Positions 17,275 through 25,278 of a stretch of 64,000 nt of DNA are shown piece by piece. The position numbers and the translations under genes were made by a program. Source of the stretch: JAUILH01 sp965230535 (GTDB lineage: Bacteria > Bacteroidota > Bacteroidia > Flavobacteriales_D > JAUILH01); assembly GCA_965230535.1 (NCBI GenBank), contig OZ246010.1:744001-808000 (forward strand), in the 5' to 3' direction. Under the pieces are notes generated by a model. That model made no database searches. It was not told the DNA's origin and saw nothing but the letters and a program-made list of their open reading frames with translations. Position 1 is the first letter of the stretch; every line of letters begins with the position of its first letter.

Positions 17275-17844
17275 ATGAGATACGCAGAAGAAGAAACATT
17301 TGACAAGGTCGATTTTTCGAAGGTGGGGTTAGAATCTTCAGAATACGAACTCTGTACATTTAACTCTTGCAATTTCGCAAGCACTGATCTTTCTGGTCTT
17401 AAATTCATAGAATGTTATTTCTCTGATTGTGATTTTAGCAATGCCAAACTGGATCAAACATCCTTTCAAACCGTTCAATTCAGCAATTGTAAATTACTGG
17501 GACTTCAATTCGAAAATTGTAACGAGTTTGGCTTGTCTTTTAAGTTCGATAGCTGTGTACTGGATCACGCTTCATTCTACCAAAACAAACTCAAGAAAGT
17601 AGCTTTTACAGATTGTCAATTAATAGAATCAGATTTCACAGAAGCTAATCTTGAAGGTGCTTTGTTTGATAAATGCGACCTTTCCAGAGCCATTTTTGAT
17701 CACACCAATTTGATGGGAGCTGATTTTTCAACTTCTTTCAATTACAACATTGATCCGGAAATCAATCGAATGAAAAAAGCCAAATTCTCCAGTAAAGAAC
17801 TACACGGTTTACTCAAAAAATACAATATTGTGGTTACCCCGTAA
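17275..17844 (+). CDS. Pentapeptide repeat protein
   Basis: A 189-residue right-handed quadrilateral beta-helix protein. Successive A(D/N)LxF-type repeats run from about residue 25 to 155, for example CTFNSCNFASTDLSGLKF, SDCDFSNAKLDQTSF and EANLEGALFDKCDLS, with a short helical end. Size and pattern recall Qnr/McbG DNA-gyrase protection proteins, but most such chromosomal proteins have no proven role. It follows the PhoD-like gene by 9 bp and was probably co-transcribed. Confidence 0.88.
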   Translation: MRYAEEETFDKVDFSKVGLESSEYELCTFNSCNFASTDLSGLKFIECYFSDCDFSNAKLDQTSFQTVQFSNCKLLGLQFENCNEFGLSFKFDSCVLDHASFYQNKLKKVAFTDCQLIESDFTEANLEGALFDKCDLSRAIFDHTNLMGADFSTSFNYNIDPEINRMKKAKFSSKELHGLLKKYNIVVTP

Positions 17845-17863
17845 TCGAACAGAAAACTTATTT

Positions 17864-18889
17864 ATGAAACACCTCCCGTTACTACTACTATTTTTTATCC
17901 CAACAGAAGGGTTTAACCAATCAAGAGAACAAGAATTGAAACAGGTACTGGACAGTACTATTTCACGTTCAAAAGAGATTTCTTACTACTCCAATCAGGT
18001 CAACTGGGACTCTTTAAGCACTTCTGTGCACGATAAGGCTGAAGGCGCAAAGACCCTTGACGATTTAAAACCCGCTTTTCAGACGCTCATCAATGGTATG
18101 GGAGATCCACATGGTACGATTAGAAAAACTGCCAACTATGCCATTCTTGGGAACTTCACTGACCATAAAAACAATCCGAAAAAGGACGTACGAAAGTTCA
18201 ATCAGGATATATGGCAAACCGTCAATAATCCCGATTCAAGATTTGAGCATGCTTTACTACCAGACGGAACAGGTTATCTCAAAGTTGTGGGCATTGGTCC
18301 GCAAGTAGATGGCCAAAAAGAGGCAGAAAGAATTCGAGCTGCCGTTCAGGAATTAAAGGATAAAAAAGTAGACAACTGGATTCTGGACCTTAGATACAAT
18401 GGTGGTGGCAACATCAATGTTATGATTGCGGGACTGGCTCCTCTGTTCGACACGAAAGTTGTGGCCAGCATTCAGGACGGAGAAAAAAACACCATAGGTA
18501 CCGCTGAAGTCAGAAAAGGAGATTTCTACTATATGGATTTCAAGATGTTTGAAATGCCAAAAAAACCTAAAATCAAAGGCCCGAAAATCGCGGTTCTTTT
18601 AAGTCGTTGGACTGTGAGTTCCGGAGAGTTACTGGCTGTTGCTTTTAAAGGACAGAAAAACACACGTTTCTTCGGTGAATTTTCGGGAGGTCTCACCACC
18701 AATAACAGTTGGGAAGTCATCAATAATGAAATTGCCTTAATCATTAGCACCGGTGTTTATTGCGATCGAAATGGCAAGTCCTACCCTGGCTTTGTTCAGG
18801 TTGATGAAGAAGTGCCTTTTGAGGTTGAAACAGATAAGAACAAGGACGCTGGAATTAAGAAGGCTCAGCAGTGGCTAAAGGGATCATAA
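17864..18889 (+). CDS. S41-family peptidase (C-terminal processing protease-like)
   Basis: A 341-residue protein starting at the ATG at 17864 (MKHLPLLLLFFIPTEG, a signal peptide); an upstream in-frame ATG at 17828 lies inside the preceding gene and would bury the signal. The tail-protease core is visible: WILDLRYNGGGNINVM, then WTVSSGELLAVAFKGQ with the catalytic serine in SSGE, and FFGEFSGGLTTNNS. No PDZ domain is obvious. It probably acts in the periplasm. Its stop is directly followed by the ATG of the next gene. Confidence 0.88.
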   Translation: MKHLPLLLLFFIPTEGFNQSREQELKQVLDSTISRSKEISYYSNQVNWDSLSTSVHDKAEGAKTLDDLKPAFQTLINGMGDPHGTIRKTANYAILGNFTDHKNNPKKDVRKFNQDIWQTVNNPDSRFEHALLPDGTGYLKVVGIGPQVDGQKEAERIRAAVQELKDKKVDNWILDLRYNGGGNINVMIAGLAPLFDTKVVASIQDGEKNTIGTAEVRKGDFYYMDFKMFEMPKKPKIKGPKIAVLLSRWTVSSGELLAVAFKGQKNTRFFGEFSGGLTTNNSWEVINNEIALIISTGVYCDRNGKSYPGFVQVDEEVPFEVETDKNKDAGIKKAQQWLKGS

Positions 18890-19549
18890 ATGTCTCAAAA
18901 ACTCATCATAGAACATGACTATTCTCTGGATGAACTTAAATCCAAAATAGACGGTGGAGCCAGATTTGTGATTTTCCAATACTGCATTTCTCTCTTCTTT
19001 GCAGTAACACTAAGGCGAATCTCTCCGGCCATTCTCATTGAAAATGATGACGACATCCCCAAATACAGACGTAAATACAATATATATTCATACATATTTG
19101 GCTGGTGGGGCATTCCATGGGGACCAATTCAAACGGTAAAAAGTCTGAACATCAACAAAAAAGGTGGTTTGGACGTGACAGAAGATATCTTGTTGAACCT
19201 AACCGAAGAAGGACTCAAAAACCGGGAAATTGAAATTGAAAAGACCAATCAGATTTTTGCCGAACCTGACAAATACAATGACCATTCTTTTAAGAAAGTA
19301 GCCAAATCCTTAAAAGAAGACAAAGACATTGAACGAATTGTAATCGGCTTATTCATCAATACGGAAGACGGTGTTCGTCCGTACCATATTGTTGGGCTGC
19401 GCTCAGGTAATTATGAGCAAAGTGAGGAAATTCTCCGAAAAAAAATCAAGAAGAAATTCAGACCTGGTACTTACTTTGAGTACGTTAATCTGAATGAAAC
19501 TTCTGAAATCAATTCCTTACTGGAGAAACAAGGAGTGGTCTATAAATAA
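18890..19549 (+). CDS. Hypothetical protein with GWWGIPWGP motif
   Basis: A 219-residue protein. A hydrophobic stretch near residues 26-42 and a Trp/Gly-rich motif (FGWWGIPWGPIQTV) near residue 70 are followed by a soluble, charged C-terminus. The motif is seen in many Bacteroidota membrane-associated hypotheticals, but I cannot assign a function. It begins immediately after the S41 peptidase stop, so the two are likely translated together. Confidence 0.65.
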   Translation: MSQKLIIEHDYSLDELKSKIDGGARFVIFQYCISLFFAVTLRRISPAILIENDDDIPKYRRKYNIYSYIFGWWGIPWGPIQTVKSLNINKKGGLDVTEDILLNLTEEGLKNREIEIEKTNQIFAEPDKYNDHSFKKVAKSLKEDKDIERIVIGLFINTEDGVRPYHIVGLRSGNYEQSEEILRKKIKKKFRPGTYFEYVNLNETSEINSLLEKQGVVYK

Positions 19550-19569
19550 AACACGTATTTTAGACTTCC

Positions 19570-20100
19570 ATGAACATCAATATTCCCGGACTTCATAATT
19601 CTGACCAGACTCATTGGCAAAGCTACTTTGAAACTGTCAGGCCACAAGAGTTCATAAGAATTGAGCAGGAAGACTGGGACAAACCGGACTGTCGAACATG
19701 GATAAAGCAAATAGAGTCACAGCTTAAGGGATACAATTATGCAGATATCATCATGATTGGACATAGCATTGGCTGCATGGCAATTGTTCACTGGTTTACA
19801 AACTACGGTCATGAGATTAAGGGCGCTTTATTTGTTGCCCCAACTGATGCAGAAAAAGAGCATTTCCCTGAGTATATTTCAGGTTTTGCGCCCATCCCTC
19901 TTTCCAAACTCCCTTTTCCAAGTATAGTAGTTGGAAGCTCAGACGATCATGTAACTCACCCGGAACGTACAAAACTATTTGCCACAAGCTGGGGAAGCGA
20001 ACTCATTATACTGGACCAGGCCGGGCACATTGAAACCGTTAGTGGTTATGGCAATTGGGATGATGGTTTAAAACTCATAGATAAATTACGTGCACTATGA
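19570..20100 (+). CDS. RBBP9/YdeN-family serine hydrolase
   Basis: A 176-residue small alpha/beta hydrolase. The nucleophile is in IGHSIGCMAIVHW, the aspartate in GSSDDHV and the histidine in DQAGHIETVSGYGNWDDG, the typical end of the RBBP9/YdeN family. IPGLHNSDQTHWQSYFE is the usual opening. The substrate is unknown. A 7 of 8 -7-like box (TATTTTAG) ends 6 nt before the ATG. It overlaps the Crp/Fnr gene by 4 bp (ATGA). Confidence 0.9.
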   Translation: MNINIPGLHNSDQTHWQSYFETVRPQEFIRIEQEDWDKPDCRTWIKQIESQLKGYNYADIIMIGHSIGCMAIVHWFTNYGHEIKGALFVAPTDAEKEHFPEYISGFAPIPLSKLPFPSIVVGSSDDHVTHPERTKLFATSWGSELIILDQAGHIETVSGYGNWDDGLKLIDKLRAL

Positions 20101-20672
20101 TTTCAGCATTGATTAAACATCTTGGCAGATACGTTTCTTTAAGTCCTGAAGAAGCAGACTTTCTCGAGAAAAACGTGCCCGTTCGTCGGGTTAAAAAGAA
20201 TGAGTTTTTGCTAAAAGAAGGAGATGTTTCTGATTCGTTCTACTTTGTGATTGAAGGATGTATCAGACTTTTTTATTTAAATGACATTGAGGAAAAGACC
20301 GCTTTCTTCTACTCGGAAAACGACTTTGTCAGCTCCTACGAAAGCTTTACACGACAAATTCCTTCTGGCCATAGTTTCCAAGCTATGGAAGACAGTGTTG
20401 TTGCCGTGATTTCAACAAAAACAGCTAGCGACTTACTTAGCTTTTCCGGCAAATTTCAACAATTGGCCATCATCATGATGGAAGAAGAATTGATTACCTG
20501 TCAGGAGATTATCTCGAGTTTCGTTAAGCACAATGCAGAACAGAGGTATCTTGAATTGATGGATAAAAAACCTGACTTGATTCAAAGAATTCCTCAGCAC
20601 CACCTGGCTACATTTCTGGGAGTAACTCCTGAAACACTGAGCAGAATCCGAAAACGAATTGCTTCAAAGTAA
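20097..20672 (+). CDS. Crp/Fnr-family transcriptional regulator
   Basis: A 191-residue regulator with a cyclic-nucleotide-binding-like jelly roll (residues 10-120; FLLKEGDVSDSFYFVIEGCIRLFY) and a C-terminal helix-turn-helix (HLATFLGVTPETLSRIRKRI). It lacks the N-terminal cysteine cluster of true FNR. The effector is unknown. It overlaps the upstream hydrolase gene by 4 bp. A perfect TTGAC-N4-GTCAA palindrome lies 5 bp after its stop codon, before the DUF2834 gene. Confidence 0.92.
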   Translation: MISALIKHLGRYVSLSPEEADFLEKNVPVRRVKKNEFLLKEGDVSDSFYFVIEGCIRLFYLNDIEEKTAFFYSENDFVSSYESFTRQIPSGHSFQAMEDSVVAVISTKTASDLLSFSGKFQQLAIIMMEEELITCQEIISSFVKHNAEQRYLELMDKKPDLIQRIPQHHLATFLGVTPETLSRIRKRIASK

Positions 20673-20676
20673 TTTC

Positions 20677-20690
20677 TTGACGATCGTCAA
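20677..20690. promoter_or_regulatory. Candidate Crp/Fnr binding site
   Basis: The perfect 14-bp palindrome TTGACGATCGTCAA has the half-site spacing of FNR-type boxes (TTGAT-N4-ATCAA). It lies between the stop of the Crp/Fnr gene and the start of the DUF2834 gene, 32 bp before the chosen ATG. Confidence 0.6.
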
Positions 20691-20721
20691 TGAATTTAAC
20701 CAACAGCTCTTTCGTTCTTTG

Positions 20722-21075
20722 ATGAAAAAATCAATGAAGCGAAATTTTCTAATCCTAACCATTATTGGCACCATACTCCCCAACATCTTTGTTGTAATGG
20801 AAGCCATGGAGTCCCAGAATTATCTTCTTTACACAAGACCGATAGACACCTTCAATCAAATGTTTGCCAACAATGTGTCTTCAGCCTTCGTTACTGACCT
20901 ACTTTTTATTGTGATGCTGTTCATGATTTGGTCGTACACAGAATCGAAGAAACATGCCATTAAAAATTTGCCATTCATTTGGCTATATACTTTTGCTTTG
21001 GGAATAGCTGGTGGGCTCCCATTGTTCCTCTACTTCAGAGAAAAACAAATTGAAGAACAATCTATCTCAGAATAA
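20722..21075 (+). CDS. DUF2834-like membrane protein
   Basis: About 117 residues with three hydrophobic helices (FLILTIIGTILPNIFVVME, FVTDLLFIVMLFMIW, and WLYTFALGIAGGLPLFLYF) in the order of the DUF2834 family. I start at the ATG at 20722 because the open frame upstream runs through a regulatory palindrome; the ATG at 20734 is an alternative. Function is unknown. It follows the Crp/Fnr regulator and may be its target. Confidence 0.75.
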   Translation: MKKSMKRNFLILTIIGTILPNIFVVMEAMESQNYLLYTRPIDTFNQMFANNVSSAFVTDLLFIVMLFMIWSYTESKKHAIKNLPFIWLYTFALGIAGGLPLFLYFREKQIEEQSISE

Positions 21076-21080
21076 TGCAC

Positions 21081-21116
21081 AAAAAAATCCCGTTCCGGTA
21101 ATTGGAACGGGATTTT
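21081..21116. terminator. Bidirectional terminator
   Basis: A perfect 12-bp stem, AAATCCCGTTCC and GGAACGGGATTT, with a 6-nt loop, has seven A residues on the left and four T residues on the right. It serves both the DUF2834 gene and the convergent His-rich lipoprotein gene. Confidence 0.9.
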
Positions 21117-21138
21117 ATAATTATCTCTTTCTTAGTTC

Positions 21139-21762
21139 CTAGTGCTCGTGACCTTCATGGTCATGCCCTTCATGATCGTGTCCGTGGTCGTGATCATGTC
21201 CATCGTGGTCGTGACCATGGTCATGTCCGTGATCGTGTGAATGACCTGCAGTCTCCATCACTTCATGGAACAAAGTATGCAAAGCATCTAATTTCTCTTT
21301 AATCACATCTTCTTCCGCTCCTGAATCTACGTCATTTGCCAAAGCATCAGCTTCATCTTTTAGAAGGTCCAACAAGTCCTGAACGCCTTCTTTATTCATT
21401 TCTTCAGGAATTTCTGCTTCCGACCAGGCCAAAGCAGCATCAGCCATTTCTCTGGCCTTACCTAAAATAGGCTCCATGTTTCCGGCATCCATGCTATGGT
21501 AGCATACTTCCATCAAACCGTGAAACTCTTCTTCACCTTCCCAGGTAGCATGGTTGTGTCCGTGACCATGGTCGTGACCGTCATGATTGTGGGCGTGCTC
21601 ATCTCCATCGTGATCGTGGTCGTGATCATGCCCAGCCTCTTCACTGTGACTTTCAGACATTTCCTGATTGGCTTTAGCGTTTTCAGTTTCTTCTTTATCC
21701 TTGCTATCACCACAGCTCCAAAGTGCAGTAGCCAAGAACACAAATAATAATTTCTTTTTCAT
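21139..21762 (-). CDS. Histidine-rich lipoprotein
   Basis: A 207-residue lipoprotein (lipobox ALWSC, Cys17), started at the ATG at 21762; an upstream ATG at 21786 gives a worse signal. Two His/Asp-rich blocks flank a helical core: about residues 45-75 (SEEAGHDHDHDHDGDEH) and the last 35 residues (GHDHDGHDHDHGHDHEGH). The core has acidic helices (LLDLLKDEADALANDV). This architecture is typical of zinc or nickel buffering proteins of the envelope, but no uptake genes are adjacent. Confidence 0.8.
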   Translation of the reverse strand: MKKKLLFVFLATALWSCGDSKDKEETENAKANQEMSESHSEEAGHDHDHDHDGDEHAHNHDGHDHGHGHNHATWEGEEEFHGLMEVCYHSMDAGNMEPILGKAREMADAALAWSEAEIPEEMNKEGVQDLLDLLKDEADALANDVDSGAEEDVIKEKLDALHTLFHEVMETAGHSHDHGHDHGHDHDGHDHDHGHDHEGHDHEGHEH

Positions 21763-21783
21763 GCTTTTGAATTTTGATATGTA

Positions 21784-21791
21784 CAAATGTA
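21784..21791 (-). promoter_or_regulatory. -7 element of the His-rich lipoprotein gene
   Basis: TACATTTG on the minus strand is an exact TAnnTTTG match 21 bp before the ATG at 21762. No obvious zinc-uptake-regulator operator is seen. Confidence 0.4.
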
Positions 21792-21803
21792 AAATTTTAT
21801 CCT

Positions 21804-23093
21804 TTATTTAAGTTTATTCGCTTTGATAATAGCTGTCCACACACCTAATCGATTGTCCTGCAATCGAGTCCATATAGGTCTCACCTCCCCATCGTGTGCA
21901 CTGATGTTATTGTAATCTCCAAAAAAGACAATAGGCTGTGGTGTAAAAGCTGAATCACTGATCATGACGTTCTTAAATGATTCGCCTCCATCTCTGGAAT
22001 ACCCCAGAAATACATCTGTTTGTCTGTCTTCATAGTTTCGTCTGTCATAAAACACAGTGTAAAGATGTCCTGTAGTCTGATCTATATCCAACCAGGTTAA
22101 AAACTGATGACGTTTCGTTTTATCATCATTTACCCGAAGAGGCTTAGTCCATGTTTTCCCCTGATCGCTCGACTTAACCAACCAAACGTCCGTATCGTCC
22201 TCCCCATTTCTTGTATCGCACCAGTTCACGTAAATATTCCCGGTATTTTCTTTACCGCTTACATCACACACTGTAATTGGCATACCATTACACCGTTGTA
22301 TTCCAGGAATATCAATATTCCATCCTCCGGTCTCACTCGCGATTACTATATCTTCTTTTAACCATGTTTTCCCACCATCTAAGGACTTATCAAAGTAAAT
22401 ATGATCTCCATATGACCATGACACGTAAATCTCACCATTTGGTCCCACAGCGGGCACAGCACCTTCCACAGTGTAATCATCATCCAAACAATTTCCAGAA
22501 TATTGGTTAATTCTGATTGGAGTCGACCAGGTATCTCCCCGGTCGGTAGATTTAGAAAACATAATATTTGAGCTATCTCCGGCTTCCTTGCTGTTATATA
22601 GATCAAACTGAGTCCATGTTACATAAATCTCACCATTCAAGTGATTAACAATGGCCCACTCCTTATCCTGATCCTTAGGAGGGTTATAGCCAATTGCAGA
22701 ACCATCGTTCCATGTTTTTCCCTGATCATCCGAATACTGACATACAATTCTATCCAGCAAACTATCACTTGCCCAGCCTTTGCCATCAGGATTTGACAAA
22801 TGAAAGAAGTAGAAACGTCCTTCCTTGTCAGAAATCAGGCATGGATCGCCATAAACGCCATGTTCCTGAGACTTAAGTTCATCCTTTTCCCAAGTATATC
22901 CGCCATCTCTGGATCTATAAACATGATTGATATTCGCACCCGCTACAATGTGTTTGGTATTGGTGGGATCAATTTCTATGCTGGGCTCTTCAGGGCCAAA
23001 GAAAGCCGGAGCATCATCGATCATGACATTTTGAATCTTATACGTGCAAGCATTAAGAAGACAAACAAGCGAAACGAAAACGAGATATTTCAT
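21804..23093 (-). CDS. Sialidase-like lipoprotein with Asp-box repeats
   Basis: A 429-residue lipoprotein (LLNAC, Cys16). Six Asp-box motifs mark a sialidase-fold beta propeller: SRDGGYTW, SDDQGKTW, STDRGDTW, SLDGGKTW, SSDQGKTW and SRDGGESF. A clear arginine triad and FRIP motif for true sialidase activity cannot be confirmed by eye, so it may be a non-sialidase propeller. A near-consensus -7 box ends 4 nt before the start codon. Confidence 0.82.
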   Translation of the reverse strand: MKYLVFVSLVCLLNACTYKIQNVMIDDAPAFFGPEEPSIEIDPTNTKHIVAGANINHVYRSRDGGYTWEKDELKSQEHGVYGDPCLISDKEGRFYFFHLSNPDGKGWASDSLLDRIVCQYSDDQGKTWNDGSAIGYNPPKDQDKEWAIVNHLNGEIYVTWTQFDLYNSKEAGDSSNIMFSKSTDRGDTWSTPIRINQYSGNCLDDDYTVEGAVPAVGPNGEIYVSWSYGDHIYFDKSLDGGKTWLKEDIVIASETGGWNIDIPGIQRCNGMPITVCDVSGKENTGNIYVNWCDTRNGEDDTDVWLVKSSDQGKTWTKPLRVNDDKTKRHQFLTWLDIDQTTGHLYTVFYDRRNYEDRQTDVFLGYSRDGGESFKNVMISDSAFTPQPIVFFGDYNNISAHDGEVRPIWTRLQDNRLGVWTAIIKANKLK

Positions 23094-23097
23094 ACCC

Positions 23098-23105
23098 TAA
23101 AAGTA
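23098..23105 (-). promoter_or_regulatory. near-consensus -7 element 4 nt before the sialidase-like gene
   Basis: TACTTTTA (7 of 8 to TAnnTTTG) ends 4 nt before the ATG at 23093, the same spacing as the exact boxes at other leaderless candidates. Confidence 0.4.
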
Positions 23106-23326
23106 AAAACCATCCGCGAGTAACGAATGGTTTTACCAACATTTTTAAATGTTTACACGTTATGAAAAAGCATTTATTCAAAGTAAAAACAAGGAGTACA
23201 TCTTTTAGCATGAAGCTTTGAACATAATGCTTTAATAAAATTAAAACATGTTCCACAAGATTCCGGTCAACTTGAGTCTTCTGTTACTCTGATTGATTTA
23301 AGTGAGTTCATCAGAACTTTAAGCGT

Positions 23327-23343
23327 CAAACAGAATCTGTTTG
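23327..23343. promoter_or_regulatory. Inverted repeat upstream of the VanW-fusion gene
   Basis: CAAACAG-AAT-CTGTTTG is a perfect 7-bp inverted repeat with a 3-nt centre. It could be an operator or a small hairpin; nothing in the context decides this. Confidence 0.3.
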
Positions 23344-23433
23344 TCTTGTCATTTTTGAGTTTTCTCATCGAAAACAGCTCGAAAATGCGCACAAAATCAA
23401 CCAAGCTTACCAAATCTTCGAACACACTGCTTT

Positions 23434-25200
23434 ATGCGAAATCAAATTCGTATTTTTAATGACATGAAAACAGACTCGATTGTAGACAACAAAAAAGTAC
23501 CTACGCGCTGGGAAAGTGCTGTGTTCTTTGTCAAATCGAGAGGTCTGATGCTAAAGAGAATTAAGGACGATTTTAGATCACCTGTAAAAAAGCATCTAAT
23601 TACCAATGAGTTAAAATTTAATAAGGTCCTTGGAGAATCAAGAACACCGCTTTGGGCAAAATCCCATCAACTGGAGATGGACCTCACTGCAGGAAAAGTT
23701 CACAATCTAAGAATTGCCTGTCAGGAACTAAATGGGCTGGTAGTAGAAAAAGGACAAATATTCAGTTTCTGGAAACAGCTTGGCAGGACCACCAAAAAGA
23801 AGGGATATGTGGTAGGTAGAGAGATCAGGGAAGGCTGTATTATCCCAACAAGGGGTGGTGGCATCTGTCAATTAACCAATGCTTTATATGACTGCGCTTT
23901 AAAATCTGGATTTGAGATAGTTGAAAGACACGGGCACACTGAAGTGATTCCCGGATCTTTAGCCGAAATTAACCGTGACGCCACCGTTTTTTGGAACTAT
24001 GTTGATCTGAGATTCAGGTTTGCAAAAACCTTTCAAATTTCTGTTCAGCTCACAAAAAATGAACTGATCCTACGCTTCCTTTCAAATGATGAACTGATTA
24101 CCCAACAAGACAAGGCTTCTCTGCCTCCTCTTGATAAACGAGAGGTCAAAAACGTTGGCAATTGCTACACTTGTGGAGAAACCAGTTGTCATAAAAATGT
24201 AGACATCAAGCCTAAGCAGATTGCCTATGGAAAAACCGCATTTGTCCTGGATGCACATATCCCTGAAATAAACCCATATTTAAATGAATTAGCTAAAGAT
24301 GATGACTACCTTTTATTACCCCTTGACGGAAAGAAAAGGTCGAAAACAAATTACAAATGGATTTTTAATAACAAACTGATTACCAAAGAACAAAAATACA
24401 CTACCTTAAAAAGAGGTTTAGACACAAGGAAACTAAAACCGGGCGCACAATTACAGGCTATTTTGTTCAAATATGACCAGATGCTGGCAGAGAAAATGGC
24501 CAAAGAAATTCCTTATGATGTAGCGCATGTTGTGGTAGCTCAAAACTTACTGCCTCATTTATGGAAAACAGGAATATTGGGCGGACGTTCATTTGATGTA
24601 GTATCTAACAGACTGCCTATGCGCTTAATTCAGGCACAACTGGATAAAGCTTATAAGAAACACACCAATTCGGATACTTTAAAGGACTTTAGGTTGGACG
24701 AGTCCTATTTAAACCTGGAAGATCAGGCCTTACAAAGTGCCAATACCATCATTACTGGTCATACTGTTTGCAGAGACTATTTCGGCTCCAAAGCCCACTA
24801 TATCTCTCCCAAGATTGAAAAAGTAAACTCCAACGAATCTGGGGAAAGAAAAGGAATTATCTTCGGTTCAACACCATTTGCAAGAAAAGGCGTTTTAGAG
24901 TTTGTTGAAGCGGTAAAAGGTCTTGACATCCCTTTATTCGCGCCGGGAAAAAGTGGTGAAAGCACTTTGATTCGCTCTATGTTCAAAGAAGTCCCGGACA
25001 ATTGGACAGATACATGTAAAGCTCTGTTTCTGCCAGCCTATGTGGAACACAACCCAAAACTTGTTCGCAAAGCTATTGCCCACAATATTCCGGTATATGT
25101 TTCCAGCTATGTTGGCTTGGATCCACAGGAAAACGTCCATATTCTAAAAGACATCAGTGCCGATGAAATCAGGCAAATCATTCAAAATCAACTCGTTTAA
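23434..25200 (+). CDS. VanW-family domain fused to a glycosyltransferase-like C-terminal half
   Basis: A 588-residue protein. Residues ~80-215 form a VanW domain (GLVVEKGQIFSFWKQLG, TRGGGICQLTNALYDC, FWNYVDLRFRF). A short cysteine cluster follows at residues 244-253 (CYTCGETSCH). The second half resembles a GT-B fold: GIIFGSTPFARKGVLEF and HNPKLVRKAIAHNIPVYVS look like the nucleotide-sugar-binding lobe of GT4 proteins. No signal peptide is seen, so it is probably cytoplasmic. Start may also be the ATG at 23464. VanW function is unknown even in vancomycin clusters. No resistance genes are nearby. Confidence 0.82.
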   Translation: MRNQIRIFNDMKTDSIVDNKKVPTRWESAVFFVKSRGLMLKRIKDDFRSPVKKHLITNELKFNKVLGESRTPLWAKSHQLEMDLTAGKVHNLRIACQELNGLVVEKGQIFSFWKQLGRTTKKKGYVVGREIREGCIIPTRGGGICQLTNALYDCALKSGFEIVERHGHTEVIPGSLAEINRDATVFWNYVDLRFRFAKTFQISVQLTKNELILRFLSNDELITQQDKASLPPLDKREVKNVGNCYTCGETSCHKNVDIKPKQIAYGKTAFVLDAHIPEINPYLNELAKDDDYLLLPLDGKKRSKTNYKWIFNNKLITKEQKYTTLKRGLDTRKLKPGAQLQAILFKYDQMLAEKMAKEIPYDVAHVVVAQNLLPHLWKTGILGGRSFDVVSNRLPMRLIQAQLDKAYKKHTNSDTLKDFRLDESYLNLEDQALQSANTIITGHTVCRDYFGSKAHYISPKIEKVNSNESGERKGIIFGSTPFARKGVLEFVEAVKGLDIPLFAPGKSGESTLIRSMFKEVPDNWTDTCKALFLPAYVEHNPKLVRKAIAHNIPVYVSSYVGLDPQENVHILKDISADEIRQIIQNQLV

Positions 25201-25265
25201 ACAATATCAACCATCTACCGTGAAGACTTACTCTGGTCGCCTTAAAAACACAATGCATAATGCGC

Positions 25266-25273
25266 TTCTTTTG
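25266..25273 (+). promoter_or_regulatory. near-consensus -7 element 5 nt before a serine hydrolase
   Basis: TTCTTTTG (7 of 8 to TAnnTTTG) ends 5 nt before the ATG at 25279. Confidence 0.35.
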
Positions 25274-25278
25274 CACTC

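Larger units (their letters stand above)
23094..23433. other. 340-bp gene-free stretch between divergent genes
   Basis: This interval separates the sialidase-like gene (minus) from the VanW-fusion gene (plus). It contains a -7-like box (23098-23105, minus), a hairpin AAACCAT/ATGGTTT at 23107-23132, and a CAAACAG-N3-CTGTTTG inverted repeat at 23327-23343 about 90 bp before the VanW-fusion start. A short minus-strand open frame across it has no coding look. No tRNA or recognisable structured RNA is seen. Confidence 0.5.

Noticed and set aside
21160..21660. Short GHDH-coding DNA repeats as a repeat element
   Set aside because: They are explained by the histidine-rich protein sequence within one reading frame.
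23053..23256. Open frame on the minus strand at the start of the sialidase-like gene
   Set aside because: It overlaps the signal peptide region and hairpin in another frame, has no start context and no coding look.
23434..25200. Vancomycin resistance cluster because of a VanW domain
   Set aside because: No vanHAX-type ligase, dehydrogenase or dipeptidase genes are near, and VanW is widespread outside such clusters.
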